DNA from: Halorubrum aquaticum
GTDB taxonomy: Archaea > Halobacteriota > Halobacteria > Halobacteriales > Haloferacaceae
Reading direction: 5' to 3'
Length of the DNA: 64,000 nt
Assembly (NCBI RefSeq): GCF_900113615.1
Contig: NZ_FOPZ01000004.1
Coordinates: 161,327 to 225,326, forward strand
Made by a program: the position numbers and the translations under genes. Below the pieces are notes generated by a model. That model did not search any database, was not told the origin of the DNA, and saw only the letters and a program-made list of their open reading frames with translations. Of this stretch, positions 8,784 through 18,248 are shown in pieces. Within the stretch, counting starts at the first letter, position 1. The number at the start of each line of letters is the position of its first letter.

Positions 8784-9766
8784 CTACCGGTAGCGGCGCT
8801 TTAGCTGTAGATTCTCAGATCGGCCGATCCGATTCGAGCGGAATTGTGCGGCGACCAAAGCATCAGTTTCACAAGATACCAGGTAAAGCATGAGGTGGAC
8901 GATGGCGATGCCTCTCCCGGATATATTCGGAGAAGAGAGCAGGCGGCGAGTTAAGCTCGCCGCCTGCTCGAGGTAATGGACGATACACTTCCGTGTGAGT
9001 TCCCGGAACTGGCCGTGCCAGCTCCGGGAGCAGATCTCGTCGCCGTCGTCTTTTAGCATCGCAAACACGGTCTCACTCATTGACCGCTGATTGTAGACAT
9101 CATCGTCAATTCTGGCGTTGTGAGCTTTCTTGAGTGCGTTTTGCTCGCAGTGTTTGATCACTGGTCGCGTAGACGCGTCACGACAGGCTTGCGGAGATCA
9201 CTCCACGAGTACATTTTGTCGGCCAGCAACGCCTGCAGGTCTTCGGCGTTCCGCCGAAAGACCTGCAGCCCGATATGGCCGTCATAGGCTTTCTTCGTCG
9301 TGAAATGAGCGTCCATGATAGCAAGAGAATCCGTGTCAACAAGCAGCGTTGTTTTCATCGCGTTGAACGAGTAACCGACCCGATTCCGGTAGTGTGAGCT
9401 GGCTTGATCACGCTGAAATCCGCTGGCGTCGATCAACGCGGTGCCTGAGAGCCCCGCCTGCTCCGCCGAGGCGCGGAGCAGGCGGCGCAGTTCTTTCATC
9501 GGGAATTCATCGTCCCAGACGCTGAAAGATGTGTAATCCGGAGATGCCTCAAGATCAAACACACCGAGAATTCCCGGCATTTCGTTGAGATAGTCTTCGA
9601 GCCTCCGAAGCGGCTTGTTGATCTCCTCTTTGAGCAGAAGGAGCGCGATTTTGGTGGACTTGGCGTACCCGTTGTCGCCGTCGGCGACAGCGGGTACGTC
9701 TGGTTGTTCAACATGGTTCGTGGCGAATTCGTGAAACGTCTGTGCGAGGGTCTTGAGACGTCCCAT
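8784..9766 (-). pseudogene. IS5-type DDE transposase, frameshifted
   Basis: The upstream frame (9766 to 9158) reads MGRLKTLAQTFHEFATNHVE and contains the first catalytic Asp region ALIDASGFQRDQAS and LLADKMYSWSDL. The downstream frame (9161 to 8784) supplies HNARIDDDVYNQRSMSETVF with the catalytic Glu and SWHGQFRELTRKCIVHYLEQA. The two halves overlap by 4 bases in different frames, so the protein is broken by a frameshift unless recoded. It is homologous throughout to the transposase at 15127-15993. The left end at 8735 (GTTGAACGCAAGACTG) matches the left end of that copy; the right terminal repeat is not recognisable. Confidence 0.85.
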
Positions 9767-9911
9767 ATCGCCAGACGGCGTCCAAATCCCGTGAAATCAG
9801 CGATACGATCCGCAGACGGCGTCGGCGTTCAACGGAGCATCCTCGATGAAGCGGGAGATTTGTGTCATAGGCAACCGAATCTTCCCGCTTCAACTCCTTT
9901 GATTTAGTGGC

Positions 9912-10178
9912 CTACCTCGCTGCTGTATGGCGATTCAACACAGCCTTTGAGACCGAATATATATTATATGAGTTCCGATCTGAAGGTGACTTTTGTAGAT
10001 ACCAAGTTAGCGTCTCCTTCAACAATTTTTCTGGCATATGATCATAGGGTTTCGCCCTGACTGTCAAGTGGTGACTACAATCGTACAGAGATACTGGAAC
10101 AGGTTTATGACTCGATATCCAAAATGAGAGCGCTGGTCTGGTAACATCATCACCAGCGAATATGGCCGTATAATTCAT
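9912..10178 (-). CDS. Short ORF, unrecognised, possibly a gene remnant
   Basis: An 88-residue frame beginning MNYTAIFAGDDVTRPALSFW and continuing SLYDCSHHLTVRAKPYDHMP, ending in NIYSVSKAVLNRHTAAR. I recognise no domain. It lies between a decayed IS and a GT4 gene in DNA of intermediate GC, with no neighbour close enough to suggest an operon. It may be the remaining part of a glycan gene cut by the IS, or not coding at all. Confidence 0.2.
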   Translation of the reverse strand: MNYTAIFAGDDVTRPALSFWISSHKPVPVSLYDCSHHLTVRAKPYDHMPEKLLKETLTWYLQKSPSDRNSYNIYSVSKAVLNRHTAAR

Positions 10179-10230
10179 ACTAGCTGTGGCCTATATTTTT
10201 CGAGTACTAATCAATAGTCAGACAATAAGG

Positions 10231-11451
10231 TCAATTGTTGTTTGAGATATTTTTGAATACATTGACTAATAAGTCTACAGAATCAGATATATCAAACTGT
10301 TCTTCAACAGTTTCTTGCCCTTTTTTTGAAATTTGGTCTACTTTATCAGGGTTTGTTAGTAAATCTTCAATAGCTTCTGTGAGAGCATTTGTGTTTCTAG
10401 GTGGAACAAGAATTCCATTATCCTCATTAGTTATTAATTCAGGTATTCCTGAGATGGTTGTTGAAATACACGCTGTTCGTGATGCCATAGCTTCCTTCAA
10501 AACAACCGGCATCGCATCTCGATCTCCATCTTTTGCTACAACACATGGTAGAACAAAAATATTTGCCTCGTTGAATTCACTTCGTAATCTTTCATCTGAA
10601 ACATTACCTAAAATGGATACGTTATCTTGAATTCCATATTCATTAATCTGATTCCTTAGCTTTTGTTTATCTTCTCCGTCACCAATGATATGATATTCTA
10701 GATCATATCCATTTGACACTAACCTCTCAATAGAATTTATTGCGTATTTATATCCTTTTTTCTCTACTAAGCGACCAACTGTCAAAATACGATTGTTTAT
10801 TTTACATCCATTATATTTGAATTTATCTACCTCTGTCGTAGCCGGTATTACTGATATACTATTTTGTATTCCTACCTGATTCCTCAAATACTGTTTGTTG
10901 TATCTAGTTGGCACTATAACCTGATTCATAGCATCACATATTTCTTTAATTTGCCTATTGTCTAGCTCTTTAAATATTTCAACAGCATGTGCAGTAACCA
11001 CACAGGGTTTGTCATGATACTTAGCAGCATGAATTTCACCAAGTCTTGTTTCCTTAGCAAAGTGACCATGGATAACATCGATTTCAAAATCAAGCTTTTC
11101 TATAAAATCAGAACATTTTTTCCCAAGTAGTAACGTATGAAGAACACGTTTTATAGAGAATGAAGATTTGAATACATGCCTTGGACTATTGAATGTCATA
11201 TTTAGTATTTTTCTACTAGCTAATTGATGAAAGTCAGAATAGGATATTTCTCCATAATATGTTGGAATATCAATTTTTCTGTGTTTTTCATGAGTAATAC
11301 TTTCGTTAGATTTGGCCAGAGCAAACACAGCTACATTATGTCCTCGTTTTTTCAATTCATGTATCTCATTTATTATGAAACTCTCAGATAACATTGGGTA
11401 TGTTCCCACATAATATAGTATTCCTAGGTCTGTCATGATAAAACGGATCAT
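10231..11451 (-). CDS. GT4-family glycosyltransferase
   Basis: About 400 residues with GT-B architecture. The N-terminal half begins ILYYVGTYPMLSESFIINEI and includes DVIHGHFAKETRLG and PCVVTAHAVEIF; the C-terminal Glycos_transf_1 domain has VGRLVEKKGYKYAI, YHIIGDGEDKQKL, VLPCVVAKDGDRDAMPVVLKEAM and the EX7E motif EAMASRTACISTTISGIPE. It resembles colanic-acid WcaL/AmsK-type transferases that use activated sugars to extend a lipid-linked glycan on the cytoplasmic face. Start is uncertain: MIRFIMTDL offers a second Met at residue 6. AT-rich, isolated between IS relics, transcribed leftward. Donor and acceptor are unknown. Confidence 0.85.
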   Translation of the reverse strand: MIRFIMTDLGILYYVGTYPMLSESFIINEIHELKKRGHNVAVFALAKSNESITHEKHRKIDIPTYYGEISYSDFHQLASRKILNMTFNSPRHVFKSSFSIKRVLHTLLLGKKCSDFIEKLDFEIDVIHGHFAKETRLGEIHAAKYHDKPCVVTAHAVEIFKELDNRQIKEICDAMNQVIVPTRYNKQYLRNQVGIQNSISVIPATTEVDKFKYNGCKINNRILTVGRLVEKKGYKYAINSIERLVSNGYDLEYHIIGDGEDKQKLRNQINEYGIQDNVSILGNVSDERLRSEFNEANIFVLPCVVAKDGDRDAMPVVLKEAMASRTACISTTISGIPELITNEDNGILVPPRNTNALTEAIEDLLTNPDKVDQISKKGQETVEEQFDISDSVDLLVNVFKNISNNN

Positions 11452-11483
11452 CTGTATTCACAAAACTGTTGTTAAATGAATTC

Positions 11484-12545
11484 GAGGGTGTCATAGAACG
11501 GTTACCACACGAAAGAGCAGGGTGAACGCTGAGGTGGTATGTGTCCAGCGACCCTACAAGATGATCCTTCGGTAGAGTCGTTCTTCAATGTCGCGGAAAC
11601 TGAGACGTTAGCGTTGTTTGAGCATCTCTCCTTCAAATTTCTCGAAGAGTTCGACGTGTTCACCCCGGCGAAGACGGGGCGAACACGAGAGCACGAGCCG
11701 CCAGAAATGATGCGTGGCTTCTTCCATTGCTACTACCACGATATCTACGGAATTCGTCCGTTGATCGAGAGCTTCGGAACACGGTTGTCTGGCTGAGCTG
11801 TGGGTTCGATCGACCGCCTTCCAGAGACGCGGTCGATCGCTTCCCCACTGACCTTGAACACGTCGTTGACGAAGTCTTCGACCGGCTTGTCGAGCAGGCC
11901 GCCCGGCGCGGCCTGCTCCTTGACTTTCTTCATTGATTCAACTGACGTGAGAGCTATGCCTGCCGATCAAGACGCGTCGAAGTGCTACGATCCAACCGAC
12001 GACGAGTACTACTACGGCTACGGTTGTACGATCGTCTCGACCGGGCAAAAGGTCCCGATAGCGGCGGAGTTCACAGAAAGTAAGCAAGCGCCAGAAAAGA
12101 CGGCGATGCGCGTCACCCGTGACGCGCTCGCCGTCAAGCAACCGATGTGGATGGTCGGTGACAGCGCCTATGACACGCTCGACTGGCACGACCACCTGCT
12201 GGCCGCAGGAGTCGTGCCAGTCGCTCCGTACAACGCACGAACACCGACAACCCGAAAGACATCGATTACAGGGTCGAAGACCGTATCGAGGAACATAGCG
12301 AGGACGTACAGCTGAAGCAATCGACGCTAGATGAGACGTACAACCGACGGACAGGAGTCAAACGAACCAACGAATCAGTGAAAGACTGTGGCCTCGGGCG
12401 TGCGTTCGCCCGAGGCCGCGCTCACGCACGAGCGCAGGTATTCCTCCGCTGTGCCTTCGCCTCGTCGTCGCTATTACCAACTACGAACGCGGAGACACTC
12501 CGGGAAGCACGATCATCACGGTGTGAGAAGAATTCTAGGACACCT
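11484..12545 (+). pseudogene. IS4-like DDE transposase element, multiply frameshifted
   Basis: Translation pieces in successive frames join into one transposase: LFEHLSFKFLEEFDVF (11539 on), LSCGFDRPPSRDAVDRFPTD, then STDVRAMP and CTIVSTGQKVPIAAEF with MVGDSAYDTLDWHDHLLAAG (catalytic Asp region). A further frame change at about 12240 leads to DPKD-like sequence, ETYNRRTGVKRTNESVKDCG and RGRAHARAQVF. At least three frameshifts make it non-functional. The ends match as imperfect inverted repeats: AGGGTGTCATAGAA at about 11483 and TTCTAGGACACCTT at 12532-12545. A fragment of the same left end occurs alone at 37146. Confidence 0.8.
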
Positions 12546-12616
12546 TCTCACTTTCAACTACTAATCACCATACATGCGAGTGGGCGTGATCGAGTGGATT
12601 CATGATCGGTGTTTAA

Positions 12617-13283
12617 TCAGCGATCTAATGCTGTTTTCGTGGAATTTGTCGTGGAAGGCCTTCGCGTCGTAGCAGCGATCAGCAGCGAGAATTCACAGAT
12701 CGCCACGTCGTGCGGGCGACCTGCGGGCCGATCTTGGAATCGTGTTTCATGGAAGTTGTCGAGTGTATGCTGGTGAATTTCGACATCCACGAAAGCCGTG
12801 ACATTCAGCGCTCGAACGCAGTAGTTAGTGCGGCTAGCGCAGTGGCGGCTAGGCTGATCACGATTAAAGCCAGTTGAATCGATAGCTGCGTGGCCGGTGC
12901 GTTTTTCGCCTGATGCGCCGAGAAACACAATCATGTTTTGGTCAAAATCCGGTCAAACCACGTGCGAAGTACCGTGTGGTGTGGAAGTCTGGTGGGCCCG
13001 ATCTCTTCAAGGACGCTGGTCATTTCGCTGAGTAAATCCACCGCGACGCGGTAGTATTTGCTCAGTTCGATACGGGCGCATGTACGGTGAGCATTGCCCA
13101 TTCAGCGAACCTGCCACCCCCTCAGGAGTCGGCGGGTTCGTCCGGACTAGCGACAACTGATTTAACCTTAACCATCGTAACACACGTGAAGAAACGGATT
13201 TCGGATCCCACACTAATCCGTCTCTTCGCTTTCTACCCAGATCACGGAGTCGTCGGCTTCACGTCTAGCGAAATTACAGAGCC
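12617..13283 (-). pseudogene. Truncated IS5-type element (inverted partner of 18249-18909)
   Basis: Reading leftward, a decayed transposase starts near 13065 with an RVAVDLLSEM-like segment, then EEIGPTRLPHHTVLRTWF-like sequence, and from 12934 GASGEKRTGHAAIDSTGFNRDQPS with the first catalytic Asp. The 250 bases before it (13040-13283) match the upstream region of the element at 18249 in inverted orientation, and the terminal repeat GAAATTACAGAGCC is at 13270-13283. The distal end near 12617 is missing, so the copy is truncated as well as frameshifted. Confidence 0.8.
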
Positions 13284-13327
13284 TATGATTATAAGCAATC
13301 ATAGCGGTTATATCCATCCTGATATTC

Positions 13328-14743
13328 ATGTCGTGTATGAACACAAAACAGGCTTTCAAGAAATTTATAGATTTTGAGGCAGAATTCTCTGTATTCTCTA
13401 AATCGTATAATGATGTCTATTATTGGGACCGAATCCGTTGTCAGGTGTTTTCAGAGATAGTAGAAAAGGTAGGCATATGGTCTACGGATAAATCTTCTTT
13501 TGAGAGGCAGAGTGTAGATAGAAACCTGCTACTTGCTGGGTTTTCAAAGGCGATTCACTCGCTCCGATCGGTACGAGATAGTCCTCTGTTTACAGGTAGG
13601 CGAGATATTTTATTCGCAGCTGCAGACACGTCTCGCCGACAGTATTTCAATGAAACTTATTGGGATGTTTTAGTTGATCCACTTGCTGATCAAATTGAGT
13701 ACTCATATACAAGTCTCGAAGACAAATCTAAAATCAAAAAAATGTGTGATGATAATATTTGGACACATGATACGACGGCTACTGATCAGATCCATTTCAT
13801 TTCAAATATTTCGACTATATTAGGAGATACTGTAACTGTTAACGCTGACGCAGCCGACGATATTTACTTCCTTGAGAGGAAAATCCAAGATATTTTTGAT
13901 GTGAATATAGATCTTATTGCGCGTATTCAGGATGAACTCACCCAACGAAAATACACGAAACCTCTATACGAGTTACTTCTGAGGCGAATCGATCCAAAAG
14001 TGGTGATCATCCGTTACAATCCATCTAAGTCAACACTCATCGAAGTTTGCCAAGAGTTTGGAATTCCTGTTATTGAATTACAACATGGAGTTGATTCGGA
14101 ATATTCTCCTGAAATTTCATATGGTGATTCGATTAATGGTGAGTTCTGTTTTCCAGATGTTTACTTCTCTTGGGGAGATTACTGGTGTAACAAACCAAAC
14201 TTTCCGATTGATGACATTCGTGTTGTTGGCTGGCCATTCATAGAAACGATCTCAGAAGAATATATATTCTCAAACCAGCAAAGAAAAATTCTATTTATTT
14301 CACAACCAACTTGTGGAGAGACACTTAGTCAAATTGCGGTTGAAGTAGCTGATACTATTGAACAAGAGGTCATCTATCGGCTACATCCAAACGAACGAAA
14401 TGTTTGGAGATCATTATATCCTTGGTTGGAATCATCAAATGTATACATTGATTCAGGTGAAAGGTCGTTGTATGATATCATGGGAGAATGTTGTACACAA
14501 GTTGGTACCGAATCAACTGCGCTGTATGAAGGACTCATGTTTAACCAAAATACATATATTTTAGACGAATTTGATTCAGAAACTCATCCATGGTGTGAAA
14601 TGGATGAGATAACTATATTTTCCGAGGCAGAAACTTTGTGTAAATATCTCAAAAAAACAAAAAACACAAATGTTGATTGTAGTAGATTCTTCAGACCGAA
14701 TTCGATAAAAAACATACAACAAGAAATTTCGGACATCATTTGA
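13328..14743 (+). CDS. Putative GT-B glycan transferase (LQHG-type, CDP-glycerol-transferase-like fold)
   Basis: 471 residues, AT-rich. No catalytic domain is certain, but the central and C-terminal pattern is that of GT-B polymer transferases: VVIIRYNPSKSTLIEVCQE, then GIPVIELQHGVDSEYSPE (the LQHG turn), FPDVYFSWGDYW, VVGWPFIET, ILFISQPTCGETL, EVIYRLHPNERNVW and a late VGTESTALYEGLMF loop. HPxE followed by STxxYE resembles the nucleotide-binding half of CDP-glycerol/teichoate and poly-sialate type transferases. It sits alone between IS copies. A second start (MNTKQAFK) lies three codons in. Activity on surface polysaccharide is likely; a CMP-activated donor would fit the nearby cytidylyltransferase but is a guess. 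Confidence 0.6.
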   Translation: MSCMNTKQAFKKFIDFEAEFSVFSKSYNDVYYWDRIRCQVFSEIVEKVGIWSTDKSSFERQSVDRNLLLAGFSKAIHSLRSVRDSPLFTGRRDILFAAADTSRRQYFNETYWDVLVDPLADQIEYSYTSLEDKSKIKKMCDDNIWTHDTTATDQIHFISNISTILGDTVTVNADAADDIYFLERKIQDIFDVNIDLIARIQDELTQRKYTKPLYELLLRRIDPKVVIIRYNPSKSTLIEVCQEFGIPVIELQHGVDSEYSPEISYGDSINGEFCFPDVYFSWGDYWCNKPNFPIDDIRVVGWPFIETISEEYIFSNQQRKILFISQPTCGETLSQIAVEVADTIEQEVIYRLHPNERNVWRSLYPWLESSNVYIDSGERSLYDIMGECCTQVGTESTALYEGLMFNQNTYILDEFDSETHPWCEMDEITIFSEAETLCKYLKKTKNTNVDCSRFFRPNSIKNIQQEISDII

Positions 14744-14914
14744 ATTCGCGCTTATGCCGTAAATTGTTGGTGAGTTAGAGTGCTGTTGCGAGAATGGTTT
14801 TCAGCGCTTCCACCCTGGTTTTCGGAAGACTTCACGTCGGAGTTGGAACGATCTGAGATACGGCGTAAGTCTATCTTTAGAGATGCCTCGATGCGGCGAG
14901 AGCCAGTATCGCGA

Positions 14915-14950
14915 TTTGACATCCTCCTCCGCGTGAACGCGGAGGAATCC
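14915..14950. repeat. IS200/IS605-type end hairpin, solitary
   Basis: TTTGACATCCTCCTCCGCG followed by TGAACGCGGAGGAATCC forms a stem (CTCCTCCGCG/CGCGGAGGA). This TTGACATCCTCC...GAGGAATCC pattern marks IS200/IS605 and IS1341-type ends in haloarchaea; related ends occur at 23970 and 39379. No tnpA or tnpB remains beside it. Confidence 0.6.
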
Positions 14951-14975
14951 TGAGCATTGGAGATTTCATGCCTTG

Positions 14976-16090
14976 TTGCCTTGTTGAACGCAAGACAGCA
15001 TCGGGGTAGGGTCGGTAACTCACGGTTTCACGGCGTTAAAGCACGGTTCTTACACTCAGAAGATGTAGTAGCTGCCGCTGGCGGTGGTCGTCAAAGGGTC
15101 AAAACTATGGTAGCTTACTCCCATGATCAGATGACGACGGCGATGCCTCTCCCAAATATGTCCGGAGAAGGGGGAGCAGGCGGCGAGTTAGGGCTCGCCG
15201 CCTGCGTTAGGTTATGGATGATGCACTTCCGCGTGAGCTCCCGGAACTGGCCGTGCCAGCTCCGGGAGCGCAGCTTCTTGCCGTCGTCTTCCTTCAACTG
15301 CGAGAAGCCCGTTTCACTCATCCAGCGCTGGTTGTAATCCTCGTTCATCCGGGCGTTGTGAGCCTTCTGTAACGGTGTTTGCTCCCTGTGCTTGATCAAC
15401 GGTCGCGTTGAGTTGGAGCGACACTCCTCACGGAGGTCGCTCCAAGAGTAGTTCGCATCAGCAGACAACACGCGCAGGTCTTCCGCCGGAACGCGGAAGA
15501 CCTGCATCCCAATATGACCGTCCCATGCTTTCTGCGTCGTGAAATGAACGTCCTTGATCGCTAGCGAATTCACGTCGATCAAGATCGTCGTCTTCATCGA
15601 GTGGAACGAGTAATTTGCGCGATCGCGGTAGTGGTGGCTGGTTTGATCGCGTTGAAAGCCGCTTGCGTCAATTACAGCTTCACCACTCCAGCCCGCCTGC
15701 TCCGCGCTTCGGCGGAGTTCACGCATTCGGTACTCATTTTCCCACCGACAAAACGAACTGTAGTGCGGTGCGTCGTCGAGATCAAACACGGCGAGGACGC
15801 CGGGCATCTCGTTGAGGTAGTCTTCGGTCTCACGGAGACTCTTTTCGAGTTCGACGCGATACAGGATCAACGCGATCTGTACCCACTCGGCGTACCCGTC
15901 CGCGCCGGACGGCGCGGCGGGTACGTCCGGATCATCAACATGCTGTTTGGCAAGCTCTCGACACATCCAAGCAAGCCGTCTGAGCGATGCCATATCGCCA
16001 GACGGCGTCCATTTCCGGGTTAATCTGGCGGAATTTACAGTAAGAGCGTCCGAGACCGTCGTCACTAGGCGGCAAAACAAGGCAACTCAT
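14976..16090 (-). mobile_element. IS5-type insertion sequence, apparently intact
   Basis: The element holds one transposase gene (15127-15993). Its ends carry TTGCCTTGTT at the left and AACAAGGCAA at the right (near 16076), an approximately 10-bp inverted repeat. Directly left of it lies the solitary IS200/IS605-type hairpin. A homologous but decayed element is at 8735-9766. Confidence 0.75.
15127..15993 (-). CDS. IS5-type DDE transposase
   Basis: About 288 residues from the preferred start MASLRRLAWMCRELAKQHV at 15993; an upstream in-frame start would reach into the terminal repeat region. The DDE triad can be placed at VIDASGFQRDQTSHH (Asp), VLSADANYSWSDLREE (Asp) and NQRWMSETGFSQLKE (Glu), with the YREK-like NLTQAAS end following. 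The reading frame is continuous, unlike the homologous copy at 8784-9766. It catalyses cut-and-paste movement of this element. Whether it is active cannot be told; the terminal repeats look preserved. Confidence 0.85.
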   Translation of the reverse strand: MASLRRLAWMCRELAKQHVDDPDVPAAPSGADGYAEWVQIALILYRVELEKSLRETEDYLNEMPGVLAVFDLDDAPHYSSFCRWENEYRMRELRRSAEQAGWSGEAVIDASGFQRDQTSHHYRDRANYSFHSMKTTILIDVNSLAIKDVHFTTQKAWDGHIGMQVFRVPAEDLRVLSADANYSWSDLREECRSNSTRPLIKHREQTPLQKAHNARMNEDYNQRWMSETGFSQLKEDDGKKLRSRSWHGQFRELTRKCIIHNLTQAASPNSPPAPPSPDIFGRGIAVVI

Positions 16091-16486
16091 TTTCATTCTC
16101 CACGATGGTTACTGTCTGAGACTTGTGTTAAACCGGATATAGGTGTAGACGGCAAGAAATCACTTTCTGAGTGCTACCGCCGTGTGTTCAAAGACAGTAC
16201 CGGTCTGATCGTTGAAAGTGCGGTCGTAATTCTCACAGAGAAACCGCTGAAACACCTAATAGCTGCCGTACCGAATCATACATTTGTACGGCAGTGTGGG
16301 CAATAGACGCCGTTACGCCAGTGAACCTGTGCCAGCAGGTTCGCAGCTCAACGCTCCGAGACGAACGTATTGATCGGGAACATTGTTCGTCGGGTGACGC
16401 GACCGCGTCACCCTTACCCGCTGTGACTTCCAGCTACTGCTGAGAACTGACCAACAATCCTTTACCCAAGAGCGTAGATCTTAATG
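16091..16486. other. Gap with a perfect hairpin, no gene recognised
   Basis: Mixed-composition DNA between an IS and the AT-rich 16487 gene. A frame reading VDGKKSLSECYRRVFKDSTG runs from the IS to 16306 but resembles nothing I know. At 16392-16413 lies a 22-base perfect palindrome-like hairpin, GGGTGACGCG-AC-CGCGTCACCC. The hairpin could end the leftward 16487 transcript only if transcription ran rightward, so an IS-end role is equally possible. Confidence 0.5.
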
Positions 16487-17491
16487 TTAATTCGTATGTG
16501 TGTTATAGTGTGGAATTCTGGGATATAACGATGATACCTTTGTTTCAGTATACAGGTCTATGTTTTTATCCTTAAGTACAATTTCATTTAGCTCATAAAT
16601 GATTTCTTCAAGTGTTATATTGTGGACACTAGGATCATTTGTACTATGTATCTCCTGTTTATTGGAACGAGATGATTCAGGAATTGGAATATCCTTTTGT
16701 TTTAATTCATCGCGCTTGTGATCCCAGAAGTATTTATTATTCACCATATCAACACCACATAATATAATTTTTTCATACCCTAACTTACATCCTAAAATTA
16801 TAAGATAACTTATCGAACCGACTTTCTTAAATAAATATTCCATACTACTATTATTACTAAAATAGCCAGTTTGATTTATGTACTGGAGCACAGATCGGAA
16901 TTCTTTACGTGAATTACTGAGGACTGGTGGTAAGACAATGTCGGGAGAAAGAAGAATCGATTTTGATAACCAATCTGGGTGTTTATTCAAATTGGTATTA
17001 TGAAACCTACGTATATCTTTGAGGATGATGGGTATTGAGCTATATTCGTCTCTTTTATGATTTAACAAATTCCAGAAATCAATTCTCATTTGTACTCCCA
17101 AATCTTTACTGGGGACTTCAAATACATAATATGTAGGTGTGAAATCATGTAACGGCCATCTGTTAAGTCCAATTGAATCTTGTGATCCAATATATTCCCA
17201 TTGGTCCTGACTGATATCATTTATTGAAGATCCAGAACCCAAAATGAAAAGTTCATCTGAGGATTTATGTGTTTGAATATTTTTATTATATAGTGGTATT
17301 CCAAACCCCGAATTTGTTAGTCTATCAACATATCTCTTTTGTTCAATAATATTTTTATCTATATATAAATTATATAATTTAAATTTGCTGAGGGCTAAAT
17401 CAAGGCTTTTACTTCCTATTTCAATCAACCCGTTCCTTTGGTAGGCATTAGTAACCTTTGACCAGAGACGTTCCATAGGTAAGTTCGTCAC
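16487..17491 (-). CDS. GT42/MptE-like protein, possible nonulosonate transferase
   Basis: 334 residues, AT-rich. The core starts at about residue 80 with ELFILGSGSSINDISQDQW and SIGLNRWPLHDFTPTYYVFE, then a late segment LGYEKIILCGVDMVNNKYFW. The order GxGxSL-like loop, N-R/W segment, LGYxxIxLxGxD and a trailing Tyr/His region is that of CST-I/II sialyltransferases (GT42) and of the related DUF115/MptE fold. GT42 enzymes use CMP-nonulosonates, which the operon at 0.5-6.4 kb could supply. This is pattern matching by eye at low similarity; an MptE-like or unrelated Rossmann protein is a real alternative. It lies between two inverted IS5-type copies. Confidence 0.45.
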   Translation of the reverse strand: MTNLPMERLWSKVTNAYQRNGLIEIGSKSLDLALSKFKLYNLYIDKNIIEQKRYVDRLTNSGFGIPLYNKNIQTHKSSDELFILGSGSSINDISQDQWEYIGSQDSIGLNRWPLHDFTPTYYVFEVPSKDLGVQMRIDFWNLLNHKRDEYSSIPIILKDIRRFHNTNLNKHPDWLSKSILLSPDIVLPPVLSNSRKEFRSVLQYINQTGYFSNNSSMEYLFKKVGSISYLIILGCKLGYEKIILCGVDMVNNKYFWDHKRDELKQKDIPIPESSRSNKQEIHSTNDPSVHNITLEEIIYELNEIVLKDKNIDLYTETKVSSLYPRIPHYNTHTN

Positions 17492-18248
17492 TACAAGTGC
17501 TTATGAACTATGGAATTCGGAATGGATTATACGCGTGGCTACTGTAGCTCACCGAGATTTTCGGTGCCGTCTTGCTTTTCGTCCCAGACTGTACGAGCAG
17601 ATTACGGGGCTGCTCGTGTACGAGGATCCGGAGTCGGTAGAGTGAAACGACCACCTCACTGACGGCGTCCGCGTGATCGGCGCGGTATACGTTCTGCTCG
17701 CGCTTTTGGACCGCCGGCGTCGGAACGGATCGTGACCGACGACTGCTCCGACCGCACAATCCCTCGCACGGTCGGAAAGAACGGGTTCAGGGTGACAGCA
17801 GTCGATCTCGCGGACTGAGGTACGACCGTCGCGGTCGTCGGTCGTGACAAATCGAAGGAAGCCCCCCTCGTGGAGCAGTCCAGAGATCTCGTCGGAACGA
17901 TCGCGTTCCATCAGGCTGACCACGCGTCACAATCCACCGTCAGATTCTCCGCAGCAACCGTGAAACACGAGTACGACCATCCGTCTCGACGTACTCGCCC
18001 ACAACGCCGGTCCCTCTACCGAGTCACGGCCCGGGAGCCTGGATAGAATCGAGATAACGTTTGGAGTGAATGACCTGGTACCCTACCTCATGACATACGA
18101 GTTATTCGACGGATGTGAAACGAGATCTTGATGTACATATCTCGTACCTGAGTGATCCGTGGGCATCAAGCGACGATAGACAACCTAAACGAAACTAGCA
18201 AGCAGTGCCGCAGCGATGACCGGCCACTGGTCTGTGCTAACATAAAAC
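17492..18248. other. 757-base GC-rich stretch without a recognisable gene
   Basis: A leftward open frame at 17549-17923 reads MERDRSDEISGLLHEGGFLR and FVTTDDRDGRTSVREIDCCH, which looks like a decayed small protein, possibly a regulator, because the sense disappears after 60 residues. No RNA gene or clear terminator was seen. The right boundary is the terminal repeat of the element at 18249. Confidence 0.4.

Noticed and set aside
14957..15337. Open frame on the plus strand across the IS end
   Set aside because: Antisense to the transposase and its non-coding end; no similarity to anything recognisable.
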